Part shown: positions 9,329 through 18,817 of the stretch, piece after piece
Numbering within the stretch: position 1 is the first letter of the stretch
Layout of the letters: each line of letters begins with the position of its first letter
Assembly (NCBI RefSeq): GCF_050589845.1
Contig: NZ_JBNGPA010000003.1
Location: 186,001 to 250,000 of the forward strand
Source of the DNA: Carboxylicivirga agarovorans
GTDB taxonomy: Bacteria; Bacteroidota; Bacteroidia; Bacteroidales; Marinilabiliaceae
Direction: 5' to 3'
DNA length: 64,000 nucleotides
The notes under the pieces: model-generated
What the model was told of the DNA's origin: nothing
Seen by the model: only the letters and a program-made list of their open reading frames with translations
The model's database searches: none
Made by a program: the position numbers and the translations under genes

Positions 9329-12300
9329 CTATTCCTTTACTTTTCTATAATCGCTTGGTGTCTGCTCGTATAACTGTTTGAAGTTCTTGCGAAAGTTCTT
9401 GATATCCTGGTAGCCCACATCTTCCATTATTTCAGAAACCGTCAGGTTGGTTTCTCTCAGTAACTGAGCAGCTCTTTTAAGTCGTATGGTCTTAACAAAT
9501 TCTCCCGGTGTATTATCCGTTAATTTCTTAATACGGCGATAAAAGGTGGATGTGCTCATGGCCAGTTCTTTGGACAGGGCGTCAGAATCGAAATGAGGGT
9601 CGCCTATGTTCTTCTCTACTATTTTAATCGCTTTTTCGAGCAAGATTGCCTCATCCGACTGGATAACAGCATCAGTTGGCTCCAGTTTAACCTTCTTTGA
9701 AAACTTTTCCGACAAATAGTTACGACTGGCAATCAGTTGTTTCACTTTCTCAATAAGCAGTTCGGGTTCAAATGGTTTCGTTAAGTAGAGGTCGGCTCCT
9801 TTTCGGGCACCGAATAACTGATCCTGCGGAGCCCCCTTTGCCGTTAATAACACAACCGGAATATGCGCAAGCGTATCGTTGGATTTTATTTTCTGACAAA
9901 GTTCAAAGCCATCCATACGCGGCATCATAACATCTGAAATAACGATTTGAGGTTTATGCTCAACTATCAGGTCAAATGCTTCAAAGCCATCTGCCGCTTC
10001 CAGTATTTCAAACTCCTCAGCCAGTAAATCTGCCAGGTACGACCTTACTTCTTCGTTATCTTCCACAAGCATTAACTTTGCACCTTTGGTACCAGTATTA
10101 AGAGAGCGTGATTTTGGCATGACAGGCAATGGCTGGCTGGCAATAACCTGATCAATACTGCTTTCGCCCTGTTTCAGTTCATCATCTGATAAATGCTGTT
10201 TGCCTTTGGGCAATATGACACTGAATGTGGTTAATTGTCCCGGCTGGCTTTCCACCTCAACACGCCCTTTATGAAGATCGACATAGCTCTTTACCAGGGC
10301 CAGTCCGATGCCTGAACTTCCGACCGAGCGTTTCCCTGAAGCCTGGTAAAAACGTTCGAACAAATGTTTCATATCCTCATCTGAAATGCCTTTCCCATTG
10401 TTTTTTATCTGGATGCTCACTTCAGTACCTGTCTCGGAAAGCGAGACTTCCACCTCTCCAGGTGTCCCGATAAACTTGAAGGCATTGGACAGCAGATTAT
10501 TAACAACCACACCCAATCGTTCACTGTCAAAATATAATTCCGGCTCTTTAAGTTTTAACTGTTTTCTGTATGTGATATTCTTTGTATCAGCCAATTCATT
10601 AAAGGCTTCTGAAATATCTTCAACAAAACCGACAATATTCTGCTTACCTGCCTGCAAGCTGATCTTACCGGCTTCGATCTTTCTAAACTCCAGCAGTTGA
10701 TTCACCAGGTTATACAGGCGCGTGGCGTGCTGGTGTACCAGCTGTATCTTTTTCGAGGTAAGTGCAGGCGAAACAGAAGCCAGATCCTTTTTCAACAGCT
10801 CATTTATTGGTGCGAGAATAAGGGTTAATGGTGTTCTGATCTCATGGGATATATTTGTAAAAAACTTAAGCTTATATTCATTGATTGTCTGTTCCTTTTC
10901 ACGCAATACCTTCTGCATATTGGCAGCATTAACAAGGCGTTCCTGCTTGCGGGTGATAATGGTAATTAATGTGACAACCAACAGGATCAGCATAACGTAA
11001 ATAACAATCGCATACCATGTGCGCCAGGGTGCCGGCAACACTTCAATAGTAAGCCTTCGTACATTTTCACTCCATACTCCATTACTATTGGTACCGTAAA
11101 GATGCAGCGTGTAACTGCCTGGTTTGACATTGCTGAATGATATATGCCTTCGTGTCCCGATATTCACTCTTTCTTCACCACTTCCCTCCAGCCAGTAGGC
11201 ATATTGGTTACGGTTTGGTGCTTTATAATCAAGCGCGGCAATTTCAAATGAAAATTCCGATTCCCTATAGCTCAGCTCTATATGCTCAACTTCATTGATC
11301 GATCTGCTCAGTATACCATCCTGTTCAATGGGCACTTCCTTGTTCAGGATCTTAAAATCAGTGATCACGACCGATGGCATGATGTGATTTTCTTTGATCT
11401 GATTGGGATGAAAATAGGTGACATCAGAAAAACCACCAAAATAAAGCATCCCGTCACTGGCCTTAAAGCACGCCGACTCAGAGAAGTTAGATCCGCCTAT
11501 ACCGTCTGATACATCATAATTACGAAATACATTATCTCTTACATGTAACATCGAGATACCAGCGTTGGTGCTGATCCATATATTACCGTTCTCATCGCTT
11601 AGTATGCCATTGATATAATCGTCAGACATTCCGTTTGAACGCGTATAATCAGTCAGATCATACGTCTTGCCATCATCTGACCTGGTGAGCTTATTCAGAC
11701 TGCAAGGTGTTCCGAACCATATTGCTCCATTGTCATCAATCCATGTGCACAAGATGATGTTACACAAGGGTTCTTTCTTATCACTGATGCGTGCTTCTAT
11801 GGGCAAAAAGGTTGAATCCTTGGCCTGGTACTGAAAAAGTCCTTTATAGGTACCAACCCATAGTTTGTCTTCCTTATCAACAAACACTGAAGTAATCCGA
11901 TTAATTGGCAGATAACCTTCTTTCCTGTTTGCAACATAGTTACTGACCAGCTGAAAACCGGCATCACTGAATTTATAGTGGTAGAGTCCTTTCTGTTGAG
12001 TGGCCACCCACAGATCATCATTGTTCCACAGTATCTGGTGGGCTTTCCTGGGTTCACGTAACTGAGGACTTTTAAAGAAGAGTGCGGCATGTATTAACTC
12101 AAAGGAACCTTTTGCATTTTTATTAATAATGTATAAGCCTTCATTGAAACTCACCCAGATATTCTCCTTGTTATCCTTAAAAATACGCTTAACAACGAGT
12201 GCGTCCTTGCTATACAGTCGGTCATTTTTCTTAAAGTCTACCTTTTTTAAATCACCCCGCTCATCATACACAAATAAGCCCTGTCCTTTTGTGCCAATCC

Positions 12301-13384
12301 ACAGGCGTTGATATGAATCCTCGAGAATGGTGTTAACATGAAGGTTTAAGAGTCCGCCTGTTAGCTGTGAGCCCAAGGTGTTGAACTGACTTTTATCTGA
12401 TAAGCGCAGTACACCTCCTCCATCTGTTCCTATCCAGATATCGCCTTCCCTGTCTTCAAAAATATCCAGTATTACATTGTAATCCGTTGAGGCACCTGCT
12501 TGACCCTGAGGCTTGATATCAATCGGTTCAAAAGCCTGCTTTCTTCGGTCAAATTTATAGATACCATCTCCCCAGGTACCCAACCATAAATCGCCATGTT
12601 TATCCTGCATCAGGGAGTAAGACTTTGGTGACAACATGGTTTTGGTCAATGGCAATTTGAATTGTTTGATCGTATGGTCGTTATAATTCAAGCGAATAAG
12701 ACTTAAATCCCAGCCAACAAGCCACAAATAGGGCTCTCCCTGGTTGTCCACAACTATTTCTGTCAGCTCATTGTTGTCATTCTGCAGATCAATGGAATTA
12801 AAACTATCACCTGCTTTGCAATAGCGTAATCCATTATTAGTCCCGCACCAAACTGTACCATCGGGAGTATGTGCCACTGTATTAACCCTGGCATTTCCTA
12901 ACCAGTGTTGCAGGGAATCATTGATCAGGTCATAATTTTTCAGGCCTCCATTCCAACCACCAATCCACATACTTGAATCTGACATTGCACCAAAAGCTAT
13001 TATTCGATTGGGCAATTCACGATTAATATCAGGACAAATAAAATGCTCTTTATCCGGATCATAGATACTGAAACCACCAGATTTTGTACCAATCCATATA
13101 TTACCGGGTCCATCCTGGTAAAGTCGTTCAATGGATGGATTATTAATACTGTTCAGCTTATCAGTTCCCGGCTTAAAGTGCTTAAAAGCATATCCATCAT
13201 AACGGTTAAGCCCACCCCTTGTACCGAACCACATAAAACCATATTTATCCTGTAGAATGGAGGTCACCTCATTCTGAGAAAGTCCATTGTTCGTATCGAT
13301 GAACTGAACGGAATACCGGTTAACGGCATCAGAGTTATGGATATATGCTCCTATTAAAAGGAGCAGTGATAAATAGAATTTCAT
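9329..13384 (-). CDS. Hybrid two-component system sensor/regulator (HTCS)
   Basis: 1351 residues. Signal peptide (1-20). Periplasmic sensor of about 14 two-component propeller repeats (MWFGTRGGLNRYDG, GNIWIGTKSGGFSIYD, further repeats to about 680), then a Y_Y_Y domain (about 690-765; PGSYTLHLYGTNSNGVW). Transmembrane helix about 768-792 (WYAIVIYVMLILLVVTLITI). Histidine kinase with NISHEIRTPLTLI (His near 845), ATPase boxes (NNLLSNAFKFIG, GSSGIGLALVKSYVDLH), receiver domain with ISDVMMPRMDG (Asp near 1151), and C-terminal AraC-type HTH (about 1250-1345; VSEIMEDVGYQDIKNFRKNFK). Such proteins bind a glycan fragment in the periplasm and activate the adjacent susC operon. It is intact and lies upstream of the PUL it should control. 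Confidence 0.96.
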   Translation of the reverse strand: MKFYLSLLLLIGAYIHNSDAVNRYSVQFIDTNNGLSQNEVTSILQDKYGFMWFGTRGGLNRYDGYAFKHFKPGTDKLNSINNPSIERLYQDGPGNIWIGTKSGGFSIYDPDKEHFICPDINRELPNRIIAFGAMSDSSMWIGGWNGGLKNYDLINDSLQHWLGNARVNTVAHTPDGTVWCGTNNGLRYCKAGDSFNSIDLQNDNNELTEIVVDNQGEPYLWLVGWDLSLIRLNYNDHTIKQFKLPLTKTMLSPKSYSLMQDKHGDLWLGTWGDGIYKFDRRKQAFEPIDIKPQGQAGASTDYNVILDIFEDREGDIWIGTDGGGVLRLSDKSQFNTLGSQLTGGLLNLHVNTILEDSYQRLWIGTKGQGLFVYDERGDLKKVDFKKNDRLYSKDALVVKRIFKDNKENIWVSFNEGLYIINKNAKGSFELIHAALFFKSPQLREPRKAHQILWNNDDLWVATQQKGLYHYKFSDAGFQLVSNYVANRKEGYLPINRITSVFVDKEDKLWVGTYKGLFQYQAKDSTFLPIEARISDKKEPLCNIILCTWIDDNGAIWFGTPCSLNKLTRSDDGKTYDLTDYTRSNGMSDDYINGILSDENGNIWISTNAGISMLHVRDNVFRNYDVSDGIGGSNFSESACFKASDGMLYFGGFSDVTYFHPNQIKENHIMPSVVITDFKILNKEVPIEQDGILSRSINEVEHIELSYRESEFSFEIAALDYKAPNRNQYAYWLEGSGEERVNIGTRRHISFSNVKPGSYTLHLYGTNSNGVWSENVRRLTIEVLPAPWRTWYAIVIYVMLILLVVTLITIITRKQERLVNAANMQKVLREKEQTINEYKLKFFTNISHEIRTPLTLILAPINELLKKDLASVSPALTSKKIQLVHQHATRLYNLVNQLLEFRKIEAGKISLQAGKQNIVGFVEDISEAFNELADTKNITYRKQLKLKEPELYFDSERLGVVVNNLLSNAFKFIGTPGEVEVSLSETGTEVSIQIKNNGKGISDEDMKHLFERFYQASGKRSVGSSGIGLALVKSYVDLHKGRVEVESQPGQLTTFSVILPKGKQHLSDDELKQGESSIDQVIASQPLPVMPKSRSLNTGTKGAKLMLVEDNEEVRSYLADLLAEEFEILEAADGFEAFDLIVEHKPQIVISDVMMPRMDGFELCQKIKSNDTLAHIPVVLLTAKGAPQDQLFGARKGADLYLTKPFEPELLIEKVKQLIASRNYLSEKFSKKVKLEPTDAVIQSDEAILLEKAIKIVEKNIGDPHFDSDALSKELAMSTSTFYRRIKKLTDNTPGEFVKTIRLKRAAQLLRETNLTVSEIMEDVGYQDIKNFRKNFKQLYEQTPSDYRKVKE

Positions 13385-13660
13385 TAAGCCTCACATGAAT
13401 GGTATGATCCAAAAATAATAAAAACAAGTAATTATCAGCCTGAAGATCAGCTAAGCTTTCTTAATAAATGTTTTTGGACTTTTAATCAAGGCATGATGGG
13501 TATTCTATAAAATAAATAAAGATAAGGTCTGACATACAATGAATCAGGCTCTTTAAATCCGGATTCTTACATACAAATTCAAATAGTTAGCAAATCATAA
13601 AGAAATAGTGCTCAATTGAGGTGATGAAGAAAATTTGTTGCAGTCAATCCTTATTCATAT
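13385..13660. other. Intergenic region upstream of the HTCS gene
   Basis: No gene or clear motif is visible apart from the terminator of the next gene at its far side. It is AT-rich and should hold the HTCS promoter. Confidence 0.4.
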
Positions 13661-13666
13661 CAAAAA

Positions 13667-13692
13667 AAGGGGCTGCCTAAAAGCAGCCCCTT
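13667..13692 (-). terminator. Strong rho-independent terminator after the T9SS propeller-like gene
   Basis: Stem GGGGCTGC / GCAGCCCC extended by two A-T pairs, 6-nt loop, followed on the minus strand by seven T residues. It lies 32 nt past the stop at 13724 and closes the 13.7-32.5 kb gene block, separating it from the HTCS PUL. Confidence 0.9.
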
Positions 13693-13723
13693 AATCAAAT
13701 TAAATACTTGTCTATTGAAAAAA

Positions 13724-15121
13724 TTACTTCACAATTAATTTTTTATTGAAGCCATTACCCTTTGCATCAATACCTTTTACCAGGTATATACCTCCCAGGT
13801 CAGCAACGCTTATTTCCTTAACTGAATATGCTTTTTTAACCAGTTTACCAGCTAAATCATATACTTGTACTTCAGCCATTTCAGCAGTAAACTTCAGGTA
13901 ATCAGTCGCCGGGTTTGGATACATATCAACTGTTGATTCTTCAGTATCTCCAATAGCTGTAGCTTCTGAAATAGTCAATTCGTAAACAGCCGCCCCCATG
14001 TTGGCAGAAAGCACTCCGATCATCACCTTGTCAGCCAATACTTCAGCAGCACACGGATAAGCAAACGATACATTCTTCGTTGCCGTTGTTGCACTTAATC
14101 CATCTGCAGGCAAGAATCCAAGAGATGTCGCCTGGGCCCAGTCTCCATCAGTAAATTCAAAGGCTTCAAATGAGTTGATTGGTACACCAACTATTCCATC
14201 ATTCCAATAATTTGTTACGCAAACCATAAAATAACGTCCCTTAAACTCAAAATAAGCGACACCATTAAGGTTGCTTGTTTGTGGAGTCACAGCTCCTGAG
14301 AAAGATGCCACTGTTTCCAATGCTGTAGCATCGGCACTACTCATGTCATAGGCTATAGGAAACATATTGTTCCCATCAACAATTACTAAATCATTACTTA
14401 CAGGTTCCAATTGAGGCGCTGTTGCAAAATTTACCGGTGTTCCATCAACATCCTTAACCTTAAAAATATCTGTGGTTGTTGCCGCTCCCTCATTAAAGTT
14501 CCATCGTACGATATAATTCGTTCCAGCAGGAGCAACCACTAAATAACCTGTTGTGCCTGCTTCCATATCACCATAAAAGGCAATACCATCACCCATCCTG
14601 AATCCAGGATTATCAGTATCACCTACATTGTGCCAGTTAACGATATTAGTTACATTTACAATACCGTCTTTAGATGCATTCAGTTCAACATAGTAAGCCT
14701 TGAAATGACCATTAGGATCACCACTTACTTCATCTGTTGACTGTGTATTACCAGCTAAATTACCAATGATCAGATTACCCGATGCTGTTGCATCAATACT
14801 GTTTACTGCAAAAACACCTCCCGAAACAGGATCTGCCGGTAATGCCAGGGTCTGCAAAAGATTACCCGTTGCTCCATCAAGCACAAGAATATTATTATCG
14901 CCATTACGTGAAGCTACATACATCTTACCATTGGCCATCACCATGCCACGTTCTGTGGTACTACCCATCCATGAAGGTGCAGAACCCTCCAAAAATGTCC
15001 CTCCAAGGTCAGTTGCTGTACTTCTGGTCGAATTATGCCAAACTTCTGTTAAGGTTGCCTGCTGTGCAGAAATTGTTAAGGCTACAAAAGCCATTAAAAA
15101 AAGAGTAGAAAGTTTTTTCAT
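13724..15121 (-). CDS. Secreted propeller-like protein with T9SS sorting domain (DUF4623-like)
   Basis: 465 residues. Signal peptide 1-19 (LTISAQQ). The body (about 25-385) has repeated short strands of propeller type (GKMYVASRNGDNNILVLDG, LEPVSNDLVIVDGNNMFPIAYD, MIGVLSANMGAAVYEL). It recalls the uncharacterised DUF4623-type proteins of Bacteroidota; this assignment is from memory and tentative. Residues about 395-465 are a type A T9SS sorting domain (DMYPNPATDYLKF, GIYLVKG, KKLIVK). No catalytic motif is seen. It has its own promoter region with GntR-type motifs at 15150-15161 and 15179-15192, 29 nt and 58 nt before the ATG, and a strong terminator. It may therefore be transcribed as a single gene within the regulon of the small GntR protein. 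A surface-binding role in the putative peptidoglycan locus is a guess. Confidence 0.75.
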   Translation of the reverse strand: MKKLSTLFLMAFVALTISAQQATLTEVWHNSTRSTATDLGGTFLEGSAPSWMGSTTERGMVMANGKMYVASRNGDNNILVLDGATGNLLQTLALPADPVSGGVFAVNSIDATASGNLIIGNLAGNTQSTDEVSGDPNGHFKAYYVELNASKDGIVNVTNIVNWHNVGDTDNPGFRMGDGIAFYGDMEAGTTGYLVVAPAGTNYIVRWNFNEGAATTTDIFKVKDVDGTPVNFATAPQLEPVSNDLVIVDGNNMFPIAYDMSSADATALETVASFSGAVTPQTSNLNGVAYFEFKGRYFMVCVTNYWNDGIVGVPINSFEAFEFTDGDWAQATSLGFLPADGLSATTATKNVSFAYPCAAEVLADKVMIGVLSANMGAAVYELTISEATAIGDTEESTVDMYPNPATDYLKFTAEMAEVQVYDLAGKLVKKAYSVKEISVADLGGIYLVKGIDAKGNGFNKKLIVK

Positions 15122-15149
15122 AATAAATCATTTAGAGTTTTTTAATAAT

Positions 15150-15161
15150 ATGTATGACATG
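15150..15161 (-). promoter_or_regulatory. GntR-type operator motif copy 1 (upstream of the T9SS propeller gene)
   Basis: ATGTATGACATG on the plus strand: arms ATGT/ACAT around a 3-nt centre, giving the GT-N3-AC core usual for GntR-family operators. It is 29 nt upstream of the gene start at 15121, a position where a repressor would block transcription. The same 11-mer recurs at 29888-29898 and 30040-30050. Confidence 0.5.
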
Positions 15162-15178
15162 TTATTATTGTCAAATAT

Positions 15179-15192
15179 ATTGTATATACAAT
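15179..15192. promoter_or_regulatory. Perfect 14-bp palindrome upstream of the T9SS propeller gene
   Basis: ATTGTATATACAAT, a perfect palindrome containing GT-N4-AC. Its centre is about 30 bp (three helical turns) from the centre of the motif at 15150-15161. It may be a second regulator site. Confidence 0.35.
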
Positions 15193-15280
15193 CTAAAAAC
15201 AAAATTTACATGATCTTTTTTTTAATATTTTTATTAATTCATATAGCCCAAGCTATCTGCTAGTTACATAATTTGAAGAA

Positions 15281-15311
15281 AAATGGCGATTCTTATGAAA
15301 AATCGCCATTT
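15281..15311 (-). terminator. Terminator after the amidase gene
   Basis: Perfect 11-bp stem AAATGGCGATT / AATCGCCATTT, 9-nt loop, followed by a T-rich stretch on the minus strand, 7 nt past the amidase stop. It ends the long operon that starts at susC (29840). Confidence 0.85.
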
Positions 15312-15317
15312 ACATCC

Positions 15318-17846
15318 TTATTTTTCTATTTTAATTTTGCTGCCAGCCACTCCCGTCTCAGTGACTATTTTTAGAATATAGACTCCTGAAGTAAGATGAG
15401 AAACATTTAATTCAGCTCTGTTTTCATGACATTCTTCAGCATCAACAATCCTCCCATACATGTCATACACTGATACTTCGATAATCCTTTCATCAGATTT
15501 AACAGTTAATTTATCCCGAACAGGATTAGGGTAAATAGTTAAGTTAAGCTCTTTATAATTTTTCACCGATGTAGGCTGATATGCTTCCCTGATGGCAAAA
15601 CGTAAATCATCAAAATAAAAAGTCCCACTCGCGGCTCCGGATGAAGAAGATGTCATATGTATGCCATCTAAGTAAAAATTAGTACCATCAAGTACACCGT
15701 TCCCATTCACCCAGGCTGTGGAAGTCCCAATAGTCAAATCCCAGCTCACCAACTTCCAGCCAATCCAGTCAACAATATACCACGGACTAGCTTCGTAAGT
15801 TGAATTTCCATCTTTGATCATAAACCTGAAACTATTTCCTGAACCATCACCAAACACAAAGGCTTGCAATACATGCCTGGTATCAAATCGATTGGAATTT
15901 TGACTGGCAGATGACGGAAGGTATTCCCTGATATAACCTGATCCCGGAGCAGCCCAACCATAACTTAGCTCCATACTGCCTGCGCTTCCAGTTGATTTGA
16001 CCGTCAATGTTGTTTCATGAGCATTACCTGTCTGTTCAGTAACAATTCCAGATGTTGATCCGGAGGCCTGTGGTTGCCACCATGAAACTATCCCTGTCTC
16101 GAAGCCATCAATAACAGTCACTTCTTTTAGTTCCATCTCCTGAACCTCAAACGCAGACTCATGCAGGCTTGTTTTATTACCATAGTTATCCTCTAATCCT
16201 GCCTTAAGCTTTACATTATATGCCGAATGATTCACCAAATCCTGCATTGGAAAGAAGTGCAAGACACTCTGCCGCCCAACATAAGCATGCTGAACAACGC
16301 CATTGACAGCACCAACCCCTTGCTGAGTTAACACTATAGCATCGGCGGGAATCATGCTTTCGTTGAGCTTTTCGTCCAACACTATGCGAATAACAGGACG
16401 GATTTCATTGGAAACTCCATCAGCATCAGGCCATTGCTCTACAATTTGCGGAGCGGTAATATCCGCAGATGATGAAGTGAAGCTCAGGCTGTAATCTCCT
16501 CCTTCTGCACCATTATTATCTCCATCTAAAAATTGATCAGTAATACTATTTTTGGCGATAGCTCCATCAACGGTGAGTGTATAAGCCGTTACAAAGGCCA
16601 GGTTTTCAGTATTAATTCTTAAAATAAAGTCATCTACCCACTGATAGCTGAGACTTACCATTGGTGCAATTCCTATAGCCTGTTCAACAGAAGTCCTGTC
16701 CATCTTTCGGCTAAACACCAGTTCTATATATTTTCCGGGCACAATAGAACTCAATTCACCCTCTTCAACAATTACCTGGTTCACTACAGCAGGTATAACA
16801 CTAGTCATCACAACATCTACAAAGGTTATATTTTCATCCGTGCGACCATTCGCGTTATTTTTTAAGGTGACATTTACAGACTTAGCCTGATAATCTGATG
16901 AACTAAAGGCCACATCCACATTAGCCCCCGGAACTAAATCATCGAAAAAATAAAAACCATTACGTAAGGCTTCCGGATCAGATGTGTAATTCTTAAATAA
17001 TGACTCATAGCTATCCGTGGTATAAGTGGCATCCCCAATTGTCACTCCCATACCATTGATTGGCAGGCCGGTATCCTCATCTGTAATATAACCCGCAACT
17101 ACACCCATTTCAGGTCTGTCAATCCCCATATATTGCAGAAACGATCGGTAAGCAGATAAGGCCTCCATCTTTTTCCATTCCGCATTCAGGTTACGCATTT
17201 GTTGAGTCGGATTCGTATGAAAGCCTGCCTCACTAAGCAGCGAAGCCATATTGGTTGTTCGATTCACATACAGGTATGGCCATTGGTTGGTATGGGTACT
17301 TTCATTACCCAGGTAATATACTCTGTCGGCATAATGGCCACGTGTTGGTATTCTCATCACACCTGTCAGATCATCAATCAGGATTTGACCATAAGCTTTA
17401 CCTCCGTTGGGTGTTTTTTCAATGGTAGTACCGCTATTATTATAACCACCATACATCGTAAGAGTACTGTTGGCTGATGGAGAACCAGCATCACTATGAA
17501 TAGAATAGTAAAAGTCAGCTCCTAATGAATTAGCTAAATCAGTACGAGCCGACAATGAGATCTGATCACTATCGGTCAGTCGACACATATGTACTTTAGC
17601 TATATCCGTCTGTGTTTCAAACAATTTTTTTATCTCCAAAGCCACACGAAGCACCTTCTCTGCTTCAGAGTAATTATAAAGACCCATATTCTCCGTTTGC
17701 GCATGACCGGGATCCAGAAAAATTTCATAGTTACTCAAGCCTGTTACCTGAGCTAAACCTGTATGAACAAAGAAAACAGAGACTACAAATAACAAAAGGC
17801 TTTTATATTGTTTAGACAAATTATTTAATAATTGCATAGTATACAT
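15318..17846 (-). CDS. Secreted N-acetylmuramoyl-L-alanine amidase (Amidase_3) with Ig-like, CBM-like and T9SS domains
   Basis: 842 residues from the ATG at 17846; a longer frame to 17876 would overlap the previous stop and spoil the signal peptide. A signal sequence ends at HTGLAQ. The Amidase_3 domain (about 38-235) keeps all expected residues: His48 (LDPGH), Glu61 (YNYSEAEK) and His117 (YYSIHSDA) as zinc ligands, and Glu206 (LLSEAGFHTN) as catalytic base. This family cuts the bond between N-acetylmuramic acid and L-alanine, removing stem peptides from peptidoglycan. Then come a carboxypeptidase-regulatory-like domain, two bacterial Ig-like (SbsA-type) domains, a CBM-like jelly roll (about 590-755), and a T9SS sorting domain (LTIYPNPVRDKLTV, GVYILKI). 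T9SS export means it acts outside the cell, unlike housekeeping amidases, which are periplasmic. It is the last gene of the operon with the DigH-like glycosidase. Confidence 0.88.
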   Translation of the reverse strand: MYTMQLLNNLSKQYKSLLLFVVSVFFVHTGLAQVTGLSNYEIFLDPGHAQTENMGLYNYSEAEKVLRVALEIKKLFETQTDIAKVHMCRLTDSDQISLSARTDLANSLGADFYYSIHSDAGSPSANSTLTMYGGYNNSGTTIEKTPNGGKAYGQILIDDLTGVMRIPTRGHYADRVYYLGNESTHTNQWPYLYVNRTTNMASLLSEAGFHTNPTQQMRNLNAEWKKMEALSAYRSFLQYMGIDRPEMGVVAGYITDEDTGLPINGMGVTIGDATYTTDSYESLFKNYTSDPEALRNGFYFFDDLVPGANVDVAFSSSDYQAKSVNVTLKNNANGRTDENITFVDVVMTSVIPAVVNQVIVEEGELSSIVPGKYIELVFSRKMDRTSVEQAIGIAPMVSLSYQWVDDFILRINTENLAFVTAYTLTVDGAIAKNSITDQFLDGDNNGAEGGDYSLSFTSSSADITAPQIVEQWPDADGVSNEIRPVIRIVLDEKLNESMIPADAIVLTQQGVGAVNGVVQHAYVGRQSVLHFFPMQDLVNHSAYNVKLKAGLEDNYGNKTSLHESAFEVQEMELKEVTVIDGFETGIVSWWQPQASGSTSGIVTEQTGNAHETTLTVKSTGSAGSMELSYGWAAPGSGYIREYLPSSASQNSNRFDTRHVLQAFVFGDGSGNSFRFMIKDGNSTYEASPWYIVDWIGWKLVSWDLTIGTSTAWVNGNGVLDGTNFYLDGIHMTSSSSGAASGTFYFDDLRFAIREAYQPTSVKNYKELNLTIYPNPVRDKLTVKSDERIIEVSVYDMYGRIVDAEECHENRAELNVSHLTSGVYILKIVTETGVAGSKIKIEK

Positions 17847-17875
17847 TTTGCAGGTTAATTCTGATTTTAAAGCCA

Positions 17876-18802
17876 TTACTCAATTTCCATTAAGTAAACA
17901 GCACCATCGCCGACATTGTCCATCAGCACTTTTTGGCCATCAGGTGACACATTTGGATTAAGCGCTATTATATCCGGATCGGATAACAGCACATATGCAT
18001 CTCCTGTGCTGACATCAACCACCTGCAAAACCCCCTCAGTGAGGGCAACACCATTGTCTTTTACTTTTGCCACTATTAAATGCTTATTATCAGGCAACCA
18101 AACAGCCTGCTCTCCATATCCAAGATGCTTCAGATCTGTACCATCCACATCAGATACATACAATCCCAGGCCATTGACCTGAAAAACAACTTTCTTTCTA
18201 TCAGGCGAATAAACCTGATTGAAAATATATCGCCCTTCAAACTCAGCTGCCAAACTGAATGACACCTGCCCGTTCTTCACTACAGCACCATTGACCAAAG
18301 AAAGACCTTGTTCTTTTTTCCCTTTCAGTTGAGATAATCCACTTTCGATACGCTTAATATCATTGTCAATGACAACTGCCACAGCAGCGTCTTCATCTAC
18401 AAATTGCGGTAAACATCTAAGCCTGGTACTTCTTTCAAGCAATACGGTTTTTTCGAGATTATCAACACTATACAGCACTACTTCATTCATGCGGATATTC
18501 TGCTCTTTAACCAAAGATCTCGCTAAAATATGAGCGGCATCGCCTGACCACTGGTAGCCAAAACCAACATTGAGATCATTTGTTAAAACACGCACATTAC
18601 GCCCTTTCTCATTACACAGGTAAAGGCCATTATTTTTCTCAGAGGTAAAGGCAATCATTTTACCGTCAGGCGACCATTTCGCATTCTTACACACCTGTCC
18701 ATCAACACTGATTAAACGTACAGGTTTCTTTTTCACATGCGTCTGCGCCATCAACAAGGCAGGCAACATGAGACATGCCACAATAAGTAAATTTAACTTC
18801 AT
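17876..18802 (-). CDS. TolB-like WD40/PD40 propeller protein, copy 1
   Basis: 308 residues. Signal peptide (about 1-19, LPALLMAQ). Repeats typical of TolB-type PD40 propellers: AKWSPDGKMIAFTSEKNNGLY, YQWSGDAAHILARSL, SPDRKKVVFQVNGLGLYVSD, VWLPDNKHLIVAKV, NVSPDGQKVLMDN. No hydrolase domain is attached, so it is probably a periplasmic binding or scaffold protein. It lies 15 nt after a second protein of the same type and 29 nt before the amidase ATG, so it is co-transcribed. TolB propellers bind peptidoglycan-associated Pal in other bacteria; whether this one does is unknown. Confidence 0.75.
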   Translation of the reverse strand: MKLNLLIVACLMLPALLMAQTHVKKKPVRLISVDGQVCKNAKWSPDGKMIAFTSEKNNGLYLCNEKGRNVRVLTNDLNVGFGYQWSGDAAHILARSLVKEQNIRMNEVVLYSVDNLEKTVLLERSTRLRCLPQFVDEDAAVAVVIDNDIKRIESGLSQLKGKKEQGLSLVNGAVVKNGQVSFSLAAEFEGRYIFNQVYSPDRKKVVFQVNGLGLYVSDVDGTDLKHLGYGEQAVWLPDNKHLIVAKVKDNGVALTEGVLQVVDVSTGDAYVLLSDPDIIALNPNVSPDGQKVLMDNVGDGAVYLMEIE

Positions 18803-18817
18803 AAAGTAGGTTTTTGT

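Noticed and set aside
10225..11509. Plus-strand ORFs inside the HTCS gene
   Set aside because: Shadows of a clear minus-strand coding sequence; no domains.
15459..15469. GntR-type motif copy inside the amidase gene
   Set aside because: It encodes VYDM of the T9SS sorting domain, so coding constraint explains it.
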